Of a stretch of DNA of 64,000 bases, positions 8,825 through 17,866 are shown piece after piece. Position numbers and translations under genes: made by a program. The stretch's first letter is position 1, and every line of letters starts with the position of its first letter. Origin of the DNA: Leptolyngbya sp. FACHB-321 (lineage in GTDB: Bacteria; Cyanobacteriota; Cyanobacteriia; Leptolyngbyales; Leptolyngbyaceae); the NCBI RefSeq assembly GCF_014695975.1, contig NZ_JACJPI010000060.1, positions 1 through 64,000 of the forward strand, given 5' to 3'. The notes beneath the pieces were generated by a model. It worked only from the letters and a program-made list of their open reading frames with translations. It was not told the DNA's origin and ran no database searches.

Positions 8825-11056
8825 TTAGGTGGTTAATCGTGGATTTAACGATTGGGCAAAGGCAGGACAATCCGATGTGGAAACAGAAACGATCGCCACG
8901 GCTGCGGTATCGCGCTCGTTGACCCGTCGTTCCAAATCATCTTGATAGAGGGCAGCTATGTCGGTGACGAACATGGCGATCGCATGCGCCCGATCAATGT
9001 TTCCGTTTGATGTGAGCAGCCCATTTTCCACAGAGACTGTGGCGTTGATGAGCCGAAACCGTTTCACAGTAGCCCAATACGGCAAATGACAATTAGCAGC
9101 ATCAACGACGGCTCGATACAGTGCCAGAATGGCTGGATGCTGCAACAATGTTTCCAGCGACCCATCAATACCGTTTTCCAGGGCCTGCACATGCAACGCC
9201 TCTAGATTCGGTACAAGCAGCACGGCACAGAATTTTTGCTCAGAGCCAACGACGACCGCGTGTGCCACCAGTGAGGATCGTTTCAAGCGCTCCTCGATCG
9301 GCTGTGGCACAATATACTTGCCTGTTGAAAGCTTGAACAATGCCTTCTTGAGACCTGTAAGCTTGAGCATTCCTTCATCGGTAAAGGTGCCCAAGTCACC
9401 CGTATGGAACCAGCCTTCAGTGTCAATGGCTTCCTGTGTCATAGCAGAATTCTTGTAGTAGCCCTGCATGACATACGGACTACGCACCAAAATCTCACTA
9501 TCGTCTGCGATCGCCACTTCCACTCCAGCAATGGGAACACCCACTGTTCCGGCTCGATTCCACTGCCCACGATTGCAGCAAACGACAGCACTTGTTTGCG
9601 TCAAACCATAGCCTTGAAAGATCATCATGCCTGCGGCTGCAAAGGCATTGACAATCTCCGCGCTAAGGAACGCCCCGCCACAGATAAGATACTTCAGGCG
9701 ATCGCCAAAGGTTGCCCGCCACTGGGAGAGCACAAACCGGTCGGCAACCTTTAACAAAAGCGCATATAGCCCGGTCGGTGCCTGTCCTAATTCATAGCGT
9801 TGAGCTAGTTTCAGCGCCCCCTGGAGTAACAACTGATTGCATCGCACTGGTACCAATTGCAGTAAGGATAGAGTAAGACGAAGGTACGCTTTGAGCGAAA
9901 CAAGGAGCGGAAAAAGTAACGATGTGGTTCTGTCGTTAATAATCCCTTCGCTGTAAGTTTGCTCCTTCACTATGATTTGTGGCGATCGGTAGCTTCTTTC
10001 TAAAATCTTGTCGTAAATCTTCTCCAGAAAGAGTGGCACAGTGACTAAAACAGTGGGTCGAACATCTTTGAGATGTTTAAATACGCGCTTTGGATTTGAG
10101 AAATAGATGCAATGACCATAGTGAATGTGCCCATAGAGCATGACTCTGGCAAGCACATGATTTAGGGGCAAAAATGAAAGCACAACTTCCTGTTCGCCAC
10201 GCTTTAAGTTCTCAATGCCTGAAAATGACGCGATCGCGTTAGCAGAAAGGTTTTCGTGACTGAGCATTACGCCCTGCATCTGCCCCCTTTCATCTGGAAT
10301 ATAAATGATGGTGGCAAGGTCATGGGGCTTTAATGCCGCACGCAGTTGTTGTAGACGATCGACTGAAACGTTAGTCTGTCCTTGCTGTTTGACAGTTTCA
10401 AGTACCAGCACTTGAATACACTGGGGCACCGTTGCTAACGGTTGATCAGCATAAACCGAATGAGACACTAACGGAATTTCTAGACAAGCAGATTCAGGAA
10501 TCGCACTGCCGCTTGCCAAAGCGCGATCGTCCGTCGTTGTACCGACTGATGACATCACACAAGTCAACTGCGCTGGCAGCCAGCCGGATGGTGCTTCAGC
10601 CACAATCACCGTCTGCAAATGAGGTGTCTTGCCAAGATAGGGCGCAATTTGCGTCAGCAGATCCACATTCGAGACAATGAGTGCTTTCGCTTCACTGTGC
10701 TGTAGAACAAAAATAATGTGTTCCAGTGTTTGGGTTAAATCAATGGGCACGTCAACTAAACTTGCTAAAAGACATGCCATATCAAGCAGGCAAAAATTGA
10801 GATCACTATGCATTAAAAACGCAACGCGATCGCCCTTCTCTAGCCCCAAATCTAACAATCCCACTGCCACCGCTTCAGCAAGCGAGCGGAAAGCCTGATT
10901 TGCCAAAGGTTGCCAGCCTGTTTCTGTCCATTGATGGAATGCATGTTCATTCGGAGTGTTATTACACGCTTCATCCAATAAAGAGGACAGTGTTCGACCC
11001 AAAATGACCGCCCCCGAGTGCGGAGGCGCTGCGTAAATTCTTTCAACGCATGACAT
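8825..11056 (-). CDS. Long-chain acyl-CoA synthetase-like protein with degenerate ATP motifs
   Basis: The 743-aa protein has the fold landmarks of FadD/FAA long-chain ligases: FLPLNH (about 296), VPLFLEKIYDKI (340-351), GYGLTQTS (482-489), GWFHTGDLG (548-556), and the long-chain-type KLSTGKYIVPQPIE. Key catalytic elements are altered. The glycine-rich phosphate loop (TSGTTGxPKG) is replaced by IPDERGQMQG at about 253-262, followed by the normal VMLSHEN. The catalytic Glu of GLTETS is Gln. The hinge Arg of GRKK is Leu, and the C-terminal lysine segment reads TSNGNIDR with no Lys. It is first in the operon and so should feed it, but by canonical rules it should not adenylate fatty acids. It may be a non-catalytic or differently acting homologue. 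Confidence 0.85.
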   Translation of the reverse strand: MSCVERIYAAPPHSGAVILGRTLSSLLDEACNNTPNEHAFHQWTETGWQPLANQAFRSLAEAVAVGLLDLGLEKGDRVAFLMHSDLNFCLLDMACLLASLVDVPIDLTQTLEHIIFVLQHSEAKALIVSNVDLLTQIAPYLGKTPHLQTVIVAEAPSGWLPAQLTCVMSSVGTTTDDRALASGSAIPESACLEIPLVSHSVYADQPLATVPQCIQVLVLETVKQQGQTNVSVDRLQQLRAALKPHDLATIIYIPDERGQMQGVMLSHENLSANAIASFSGIENLKRGEQEVVLSFLPLNHVLARVMLYGHIHYGHCIYFSNPKRVFKHLKDVRPTVLVTVPLFLEKIYDKILERSYRSPQIIVKEQTYSEGIINDRTTSLLFPLLVSLKAYLRLTLSLLQLVPVRCNQLLLQGALKLAQRYELGQAPTGLYALLLKVADRFVLSQWRATFGDRLKYLICGGAFLSAEIVNAFAAAGMMIFQGYGLTQTSAVVCCNRGQWNRAGTVGVPIAGVEVAIADDSEILVRSPYVMQGYYKNSAMTQEAIDTEGWFHTGDLGTFTDEGMLKLTGLKKALFKLSTGKYIVPQPIEERLKRSSLVAHAVVVGSEQKFCAVLLVPNLEALHVQALENGIDGSLETLLQHPAILALYRAVVDAANCHLPYWATVKRFRLINATVSVENGLLTSNGNIDRAHAIAMFVTDIAALYQDDLERRVNERDTAAVAIVSVSTSDCPAFAQSLNPRLTT

Positions 11057-11934
11057 TTCTTTAAAGTACTAAAGTGTATTGATGTCAATTTCGTGGAGAT
11101 TAATTACTCCTCCACGCAACGCACTGGGCACAAAGCCCTTGCTATGAAAGATCAATCTTTAAGACAAAAACCTTCTCTGCGCTGTTTCTTGCACTGGGGG
11201 ATGCTCAAATCTTCCAGGGTAGCGATCGATTAAAGAGACATTCATGTAGGGAGAGAATGAGCAAACGAACGCCTGACTCGCTTCAGTTACTCTAGAAGCT
11301 AGACATCCAATTAAAGTTAGATCAGTATGGGCAATGAACAGTTCAACCTCTAGATGAAGCGCGAAAAGGAAGGTTGATAAATCTCTAGGAACAGAAATTA
11401 AATCAGTTGGAATTTGTTAGAACCACAGCACTTCGGCAAAGCTCGCTGGGATAATTTCAAGTTGGCTTGCCAAAGGTTACGCTCCTACAGCCAAATAGCC
11501 GATGTGATTTAGTTTTCGCTCCTCAAAACGCCAAATTTTCAGAGTAAAACCTTACTAATTTTTTGTGCCTCCTTTAATAGGAACACTAGCCTCACACATT
11601 GCAAGTCAACAGTCTTCGGGAAATAACCACCCCTGCAAGTACTAGCTGAATACTATTAAGTGTAGCCAACTGAAAATTGAGTTTGTTGATTTTTATACAA
11701 TTCTTGAACAAACCAGGTGCAGGTGAGGTGTTAGCCTGCCCTAGGAAACTTTAGCCTGTAAGCGTTGTGATCGCACTACGGCACAAGTTTGTAAGTAGCT
11801 GGGCGTAAATCTATAAGACGCATTGAGCGAAGTCGAAATGCTCTCAGTCTTGTGTGACGGCAGGTTGAGCGCAGTCGAAACTCGGTCTCTCAGTAATACT
11901 TAATTTAGCCCTCCTACTTAGCTAACATTAAGAA
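11057..11934. other. Intergenic region with the presumed beta-oxidation promoter
   Basis: No gene is supported in these 878 bases. The right part holds two near-identical 16-mers, TTGAGCGAAGTCGAAA at 11823-11838 and TTGAGCGCAGTCGAAA at 11865-11880, a sequence type found as a dispersed repeat in cyanobacteria. The left part must hold the promoter of the minus-strand operon that starts at 11056. Confidence 0.5.
11092..11116. promoter_or_regulatory. Inverted repeat upstream of the beta-oxidation operon
   Basis: CGTGGAG (11092-11098) and CTCCACG (11110-11116) form a perfect 7-bp inverted repeat around an AT-rich 11-base centre, 36-60 bases before the operon's first ATG. The geometry fits an operator for a dimeric regulator (TetR/FadR-like or Crp-like). 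There is no experimental or motif-database support. Confidence 0.35.
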
Positions 11935-14526
11935 TTACAGCAAGGCACTTCGGAGGCTTACTTTAAAGGTTGTCCAACCATCTTCGCTGTTGACTGTTAT
12001 TTCGCCCTCCAGTTGCTCAACCAGCTTCTTTACTAAAGCCAGCCCCAAACCAGTGCCACCTTGATTCCATAAATCCGAATTGGGTATGCGGTAAAACTTC
12101 TCAAAAATGTGGGAAATTTCTGCTTGGGGAATCTCTGCCTGGTTACGAACTTCAAATTGTGTGATCAGCGAAGGAGGTTCATCAGCATGAGAGGCATCGA
12201 GGTCTTGGTGAAGCGTGAAGCAAATTTCGCCGTGAGACGGAGTATATTTGCAAGCATTGTTGAGTAGTTCTGCTAAAAGCCGTCCCAAGTTGTCAGGGCT
12301 GGAGTGGAGGATGTGTGTTGTTGGAGGTAGATTTAACGTGAAGGCTTGCTGACGATCATGCAGTCGCGATTGAAACGATTGGATGATGGGAGGCAGCCAC
12401 TCTTGTAAATCAATGGGTTGTAGAGTGATTGATTGAGCGCTGGCTTCCAAGCGCTGTAGGTCGAGTAGATCGTTAATCAGGTCAACTTCTCGTTTACACT
12501 CTGTTTCTAAAATGTTGAGATATTTCTGTTGCCGCTCCAAATCGGGTGCCAATCGCAGCATATAGATAGCTAATTTCATATTAGAAACGGGGGTTCGCAG
12601 TTCGTGAGACACCGTACTCAAGAAGTCATCTTTAAGACGATGTAATTTCTGCAATTCTTCAACTTGGCTTTGGGCTGCCTGGTACAGTCTTGCCTGACGC
12701 ATGGCGATCGCACATTGATTTGTGACCTGTTGCACCAAGCGAATTTCCAGATCGCTATAAATATGATCGGATTGCTGGAATAACCAAATATCTGCCAAAA
12801 TGCTTTGTTCGTCAAAAATAGGGCAGGCGAGGATGCTGGCGCGGGAGCGACCAAAATTGGGAAACAACTGACACAATTGGAGATCCTGTCCTCGCATAAG
12901 GGATTGATGGATGCCAAAAGGATCAGTATCTAGCGAGATCCGCTGCCCTCGACTAGCAGCCCAAGTGGGTTTCGCATATTCGTAAGTGATGTTTAAAACA
13001 TTTTGCTCCAGGTCATAAATAGCTGTTGAGCAACATTCCACCCTAAGTACGGCGGTTAATTCCTGCATAACAGTTTGCAAAATTTGCGACTCGTCCAGGG
13101 TGTCACGCACACGATCAGTAATGCGTTTGAGCGTTGCCTCAAAATCAAATGCTTGCTTCAGTTGTAGCGATCGCTCCTGTAACTCTGCCGTTCGCTGTTC
13201 GACCCGCACTTCAAGTTCCTCATTGGCAGTTTCCAAAGCGGCAAACGAGGCTTGCAACTGCATGGACATCTGGTTAAAGGCTTGAGTGAGGCTATCTAAT
13301 TCCTCAATGTTTCTAGCCGTGATGGTTTGATTTAACTTGCCATGTGAAATTTCTTGAGCTGCTGCAATCACACGGGCAATGGGACGGGCAATACATTGGG
13401 ATGTGAGGATACCCATCAAGGTGGAGACCACTAATGCCATCAAACATAGCAAAATTGTAGTTCGGGTATTCGCCTCAATGTGTTCCATAAAGTCGGCTTC
13501 TGGAACGCCTACCACAATCAGCCAATCTAATCCATAGCGATCGCTAAATGGAGCGACCTGAATCAAGTATTGTTGCTGGTTAATAGTGTAGGCAAGTTGC
13601 TGACTAGCCCTGATATTACTGAAGTTGCCGAAATAATGTTCAAGGTATTGGGCAGTTTGTCGGGTGACTGGATCTCGACTGGCGATCGCTGGTATCCGTT
13701 CCCTCTTTTCCTCTCCACCCGCCCGTCGTGAGCGAAACGGTTGCTCAGAGGTAGAACTCGCGATCAGGTTACCCGATCGATCCACAATGAAGGTTTGCCC
13801 CGAACGTCCAATCTTCAAGTTGCTGAGAAAGTTGCCCAACTCTACTAGAGACAGGGTGGCATTGGTCACTCCTAACAGCTGCCCCCTTTCGTTATAAACA
13901 GGTCGGGTCGCACTGATTGCCAACCCCAACGATGAGAAGTAGGGATAAACGTTAGTCCATGTTGGCTGTTTGGCTTGAACAGCCTCGACATACCAGGGGC
14001 GGGTACGTGGATCAAAGGTAGTGTTGACCTTAAGCAGGCGATCGCGGTTGCCCTGTTGGTCGATACTATAGGTATGATATTTGCCATTCGTAGATGCATC
14101 AATCACCCGAATGACCAGCGAGCCATCACGCATACGATCGATCGAGTGGATGGTTCCTTGTTCACTGCCAAAGGCGATCGGTTGTGTGGCGTTAAAAATG
14201 TGCATTTGCTGCCAGAAATGTCGTTCCAGGCTCGCTGCATTCTGCAAATCTAACGTGCCAAATTGAGCGGCATTTGCATTGATTTGGGTCACAAGTTGGG
14301 GCTTTGCGACATAATCTGCCAGGTGTTGAGAGATCCGTGCTGTTACTTCATTGCGTAACTGTGATGCAACATCATTGACTGCCTTCTGACCATTGCGTAA
14401 CGAGAAGAAAGCGGTTAATCCAACTGCAATCGAAATTTGCAGAATAAAGGGGATAATCAGGACAGCACGAAGCGGCACTCTAAGGCGAGGCTGTGATGCT
14501 GGAGGTAATGGTTCTTGCAGCCGCAT
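11935..14526 (-). CDS. Hybrid-free sensor histidine kinase: dCache-HAMP-GAF-HisKA-HATPase
   Basis: This 863-aa kinase has a first membrane helix at about 22-44, an extracytoplasmic double-Cache-like sensor at about 45-350 (RPWYVEAVQAKQPTW is characteristic), and a second helix at about 355-376. A HAMP linker and coiled coil follow to about 460, then a GAF domain at about 470-615. HisKA has the phosphorylated His641 in SHELRTP, and the ATPase domain has NNACKYTP and GGTGLGLALVKKLV. No receiver domain is attached and no response regulator gene is adjacent, so its partner is elsewhere. The Cache domain suggests sensing of a small periplasmic ligand. It is a monocistron on the minus strand. Confidence 0.9.
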   Translation of the reverse strand: MRLQEPLPPASQPRLRVPLRAVLIIPFILQISIAVGLTAFFSLRNGQKAVNDVASQLRNEVTARISQHLADYVAKPQLVTQINANAAQFGTLDLQNAASLERHFWQQMHIFNATQPIAFGSEQGTIHSIDRMRDGSLVIRVIDASTNGKYHTYSIDQQGNRDRLLKVNTTFDPRTRPWYVEAVQAKQPTWTNVYPYFSSLGLAISATRPVYNERGQLLGVTNATLSLVELGNFLSNLKIGRSGQTFIVDRSGNLIASSTSEQPFRSRRAGGEEKRERIPAIASRDPVTRQTAQYLEHYFGNFSNIRASQQLAYTINQQQYLIQVAPFSDRYGLDWLIVVGVPEADFMEHIEANTRTTILLCLMALVVSTLMGILTSQCIARPIARVIAAAQEISHGKLNQTITARNIEELDSLTQAFNQMSMQLQASFAALETANEELEVRVEQRTAELQERSLQLKQAFDFEATLKRITDRVRDTLDESQILQTVMQELTAVLRVECCSTAIYDLEQNVLNITYEYAKPTWAASRGQRISLDTDPFGIHQSLMRGQDLQLCQLFPNFGRSRASILACPIFDEQSILADIWLFQQSDHIYSDLEIRLVQQVTNQCAIAMRQARLYQAAQSQVEELQKLHRLKDDFLSTVSHELRTPVSNMKLAIYMLRLAPDLERQQKYLNILETECKREVDLINDLLDLQRLEASAQSITLQPIDLQEWLPPIIQSFQSRLHDRQQAFTLNLPPTTHILHSSPDNLGRLLAELLNNACKYTPSHGEICFTLHQDLDASHADEPPSLITQFEVRNQAEIPQAEISHIFEKFYRIPNSDLWNQGGTGLGLALVKKLVEQLEGEITVNSEDGWTTFKVSLRSALL

Positions 14527-14793
14527 TAATGCTCTTCAGCAGATTAAGCTGGGAAGTACAACTATTCCCTAGCGTACTTCTTAAAACATAGCCAGTGATT
14601 TTGTTTGAATAATTTCTCAAATAAAGAATAGAAGCTAATAAGCATGAGTAAACTCTAGAAAGACAAATATAGACTTGTGGTGTTGCCTCTTAATAAGTAA
14701 CCTATAACCCCTTTTGCTGTACGACGATTCCTTTCCCCCCATTCTTGACCACTGCCTTGTAGCATAAGGAAGAACCCCACTTGTCTCGATCGC

Positions 14794-15585
14794 ATGAGTG
14801 ACTTTGATCGTTACTATCGAGTGCTAGGACTAAAACCTGGAGCGTCCCTTGAGGCAGTCAATCAGGCTTATCGCCAGTTGGCGTTTCAGTGGCATCCTGA
14901 TCGCCTGCCTAAAGACGATCTAACGCTACAAGCGGAAGCGCAAGAAAAGCTCAAAGCACTTAACCAGGCACGGGATCAGTTGCGTTCGCGCCCGCTTCAC
15001 CGCCAAGCGCAGACTGACCGCGATGCCGACAGAAAAGCAGACCGAAGCTATGCTGATCGGAGACAGGCTCGTGCTTACTATCACCAGCCACCACGTCCAG
15101 AGCCATCGCAAACTCAATCTTCTCAAGCCGCTCCACCGCGATCGTCTGCTAAACAGCCCTCCAATTTTGCGTCTTGGCAGCAGCCGTCGCCTCGACCTGC
15201 CTCAGCAAGCCGTCGGGCTACAACCGATTTAAGCGGTACTGATTGGCAAGGAGCCGATTTGCGAGAGAAAGATTTCTCCGGTCGTAATTTGAGTCAAGCC
15301 AATCTAAGCCACGCGAATCTCAGCGATGCTTTTTTGCATAAAGTTAATCTTTCCAATGCCAACTTAGCGAGTGCCAATTTATTTCGTGCCAATTTGCTGC
15401 AAGCTGATCTCCGCCATGCCAATCTTCAGGGTGCCAATTTAATTGGGGCTGACTTAAGTGGCGCTGATTTAAGCGGCGCTGACCTTCGAGGAGCCAAAGT
15501 TGGCTTTGCTGAGCGCATCATGGTCAAATTCACGGGTGCCATCCTTACGGGGATGATTATGCCAGATGGCAGCATTCACACTTAG
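14794..15585 (+). CDS. DnaJ-domain protein with pentapeptide repeats
   Basis: Residues 1-65 are a J domain with the essential HPD at 34-36 (WHPDRLP), which stimulates the ATPase of DnaK-type Hsp70. A Gln/Ser/Pro/Arg-rich linker spans about 75-145. From about 150 to 245 come pentapeptide repeats of A(D/N)Lxx type (for example ANLSHANLSD, ADLSGADLSG), which fold as a quadrilateral beta-helix. There are no zinc-finger or client-binding domains of true DnaJ, so the beta-helix probably supplies the targeting surface. This J-plus-pentapeptide fusion is recurrent in cyanobacteria; its clients are unknown. The start follows AAGGAAGAA upstream. Confidence 0.85.
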   Translation: MSDFDRYYRVLGLKPGASLEAVNQAYRQLAFQWHPDRLPKDDLTLQAEAQEKLKALNQARDQLRSRPLHRQAQTDRDADRKADRSYADRRQARAYYHQPPRPEPSQTQSSQAAPPRSSAKQPSNFASWQQPSPRPASASRRATTDLSGTDWQGADLREKDFSGRNLSQANLSHANLSDAFLHKVNLSNANLASANLFRANLLQADLRHANLQGANLIGADLSGADLSGADLRGAKVGFAERIMVKFTGAILTGMIMPDGSIHT

Positions 15586-15973
15586 GCTGCTTCAAACACC
15601 AAAACCTGGTCTTGTGAGGTGCTGCCATCTGGCTCAGCTTGCTAAAAACTGTATGAAGGGGATAACACCGTTCCTGACCATGAAGGAACACAGCACTAAA
15701 ACCTTGATGAGGCAATGGTTTTAGGGAGTGGGACGGCGTAATGGCTGACGTGTAAAGCTTTGAGAACTTGTGCCAGTCGAGAGTAAGTTTGGAAGGGAAA
15801 GGCGATCGCCTGGTTAGCCGTGCTGATCAAAGGGCACTTTAGAACAAACAGAGCTATCGCCAACCTGTCACTGTTTGCCGTTGCTTGCGTTGTCATTAAG
15901 TGCAGCGTGTGTGGCAGCTTTGTCTGGGTATTTTAGGCAGACAGCCTTTTAATCAAAGTAGCACCAACAGCTT
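15586..15973. other. Non-coding stretch
   Basis: No gene is supported. A 66-codon minus-strand ATG frame (15696-15896) is present, but it has no recognisable domain, repeat or signal, so I leave it out. Confidence 0.4.
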
Positions 15974-16468
15974 ATGACAGGCATGATCGACAAGCTTTAC
16001 GAAGAAACCTACAACGGGCGGTTGCTTGAAATTTATCGTTTTACGCAGTCGATGCCGGGTGTCGTAACTGCTTCTTCCATCACTGCCAGGGTAGATGGTT
16101 ACGAATTGCCCAGCCAATTCGCCTGTTGCACTTATGAGCCTTTTAGCGAGTCTACGGCACGCGGCGGACTGCCCACTCTAGAATATGCGTCGGCACTCGC
16201 AGCCGCCAAAGCTTATTGTGATCACGAGGCGGAAACCCTGGCACAACGTGGCGACGAACAACTGGCGCTCCCGCTCACCTACCGCGAAGCGAAAACCTTG
16301 CTGCATGCCCTGGATGCTGCGCCGTGGCAAGAGCGCCTAGCGACGCGCGAACTGCACGATCGCCTGGACGCTTTACTGCAAGCACCAGCGGCTGTCAGAG
16401 AGACATATCCAAATAATTTACTCGCGCGTGCCCTTACGAAACTACGGCGTTTGGTGGGTGGCGAGTGA
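15974..16468 (+). CDS. Hypothetical protein, 164 aa
   Basis: I do not recognise this family. The first half is mixed alpha/beta with TYEPFSEST in its middle; the second half is helical and rich in Ala, Leu and charged residues (about 75-164), ending in LARALTKLRRLVGGE. No signal peptide or membrane segment is present. Codon use and GC resemble flanking genes, and the frame is uninterrupted, which supports a real gene. It has no close partner: the next gene starts 225 bases on. Confidence 0.6.
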   Translation: MTGMIDKLYEETYNGRLLEIYRFTQSMPGVVTASSITARVDGYELPSQFACCTYEPFSESTARGGLPTLEYASALAAAKAYCDHEAETLAQRGDEQLALPLTYREAKTLLHALDAAPWQERLATRELHDRLDALLQAPAAVRETYPNNLLARALTKLRRLVGGE

Positions 16469-16693
16469 CGTTATACGGAATCGTAGAAAGCAAGCTTTAG
16501 TAGCTATCGATCGGTTCTAAGTCTTTGCTGCAAACCATAATTAGCAAGGCTTATATGTACACTCATCGCCGAACCATTCGCTTGCATACCGACCGTCTTA
16601 AGATGATTAGTTGATTCCCAAAAACTACTAGCTGCGGGTGAAGTGGGTCGTTAGGTTGTCGTACGCAGTGTAATCCCATACCTTACTTTTAAG

Positions 16694-17005
16694 ATGAGAA
16701 AGACACTAATCATTCTTTTCATATCTTCTCTCCACTTCGTAGTTACCGTAGTTGTCTTTTTTATTTCATTTGGTATAAGTTGGACGCGTCTCGCTGGCGC
16801 TCCACCTAGCGTTCTCGAGATTATCATTAATGCCGCAACAGCAATTCTGCACTTTCCACTTGTCATGTTGCTAGCTCCCATTTTTTCAAACTGGGAATCT
16901 AGCTTACTAATACAGTTTTTGCAATTTGTCCCCAATAGTATTTTGTGGGGTATTGGTTTGTATTTCTTAACTGCATTTATCAAAAAAAGAAGCCGAAACC
17001 GCTAA
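16694..17005 (+). CDS. Small integral membrane protein, 103 aa
   Basis: The product is mostly hydrophobic, with about three transmembrane helices (roughly 5-28, 43-64 and 72-96) and a positively charged C-terminus (KKRSRNR), which should lie in the cytoplasm. No known family is recognised. The region is more AT-rich than its neighbours. There is no strong ribosome site, so the exact start is uncertain. Confidence 0.55.
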   Translation: MRKTLIILFISSLHFVVTVVVFFISFGISWTRLAGAPPSVLEIIINAATAILHFPLVMLLAPIFSNWESSLLIQFLQFVPNSILWGIGLYFLTAFIKKRSRNR

Positions 17006-17506
17006 ACAGCAAGCTAATAAATGTGTCGCAGTGGAATATTGTTTAGCTCTATTAATCTATTTGACGCTTACATTTTGGATGAGTATGCTTCTCGTGCTCC
17101 TTTAATCAGGAGAGCCTTATATGGGTAACTAAGAATGGCTTTCTCCAGCAAAGGTGGTGGTAGCGAGAGTACCTGTGAGTTGGCAATCGCCCTAACGCCT
17201 GCCAACTGCACTTTATGAGCGCCAAGGCCACCACTCTGTTGGTGCGGACGGAGCAGCGGTTATTGGTAGATGTTCGAGGTTAGCTGCAACCACTAACTTT
17301 TATCATTAGACCTTCAGTGGTAACGCTTTAGATCCGTAAGTAGCGTGCAAATTGTCCTTCGTAGCATGCTGTGATAGCGCTACGATCGCGCCACATTCTC
17401 AAGAAACTGGGTGTTAACAGTCGTGCTCATGTCATCGCGATCGAATTTTAGGTTGTGCTGTTAAAGCGAACCGGAATAGACCTACCGAATCTTGTAGTTC
17501 ACTCTT
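17006..17506. other. Non-coding stretch
   Basis: I find no open frame with recognisable content. The sequence carries several HIP1-like sites. It may contain decayed coding sequence, but I could not identify a source. Confidence 0.4.
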
Positions 17507-17866
17507 ATGCAGAAAACACTCAAAACCTGGATCATAACCGGATTGATTGGTGGTAGTTGTTCAATCGCTTTGTTGTGGAATGCGCCACAGGTGATCAACT
17601 CCAACTACTGGTGGGTCGGCTTTCTGATGGACGGTGCCGCGATCGTCTTTCCCATTGCTTTTGGTGCCAGAGTTTTCACTCGGTTGCAGCGAGCTACGAA
17701 AGTCGCCATGCTAATCCGTCGTGAGACGAAGGTACGGGTTTCAAGCTGGGAATGCTTAGATGTGCCCCCAATGTCTAGGGATGAGTGCTTAGAGCGGTTG
17801 GAAGTGTTTAAGTCCGATCGCCAATTGTTTGAATCACCACTAAATGTTCTTAAAGAGGAAAAATGA
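17507..17866 (+). CDS. Membrane-associated hypothetical protein, 119 aa
   Basis: Residues 8-28 and 36-58 are hydrophobic helices, followed by a basic, soluble C-terminal half (RLQRATKVAMLIRRETK and on). I do not recognise the family. Its stop overlaps the start of the next gene by four bases (ATGA at 17863-17866), so the two are almost certainly translated together. A role with the SPFH lipoprotein encoded next is likely. Confidence 0.7.
   Translation: MQKTLKTWIITGLIGGSCSIALLWNAPQVINSNYWWVGFLMDGAAIVFPIAFGARVFTRLQRATKVAMLIRRETKVRVSSWECLDVPPMSRDECLERLEVFKSDRQLFESPLNVLKEEK

Noticed and set aside
8820..8870. N-terminal extension of the FadB-type frame
   Set aside because: Overlaps the upstream gene; homology starts at the NAD fold after the ATG at 8819 or 8804.
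15696..15896. 66-aa minus-strand frame
   Set aside because: No domain, signal, ribosome site or partner supports it.
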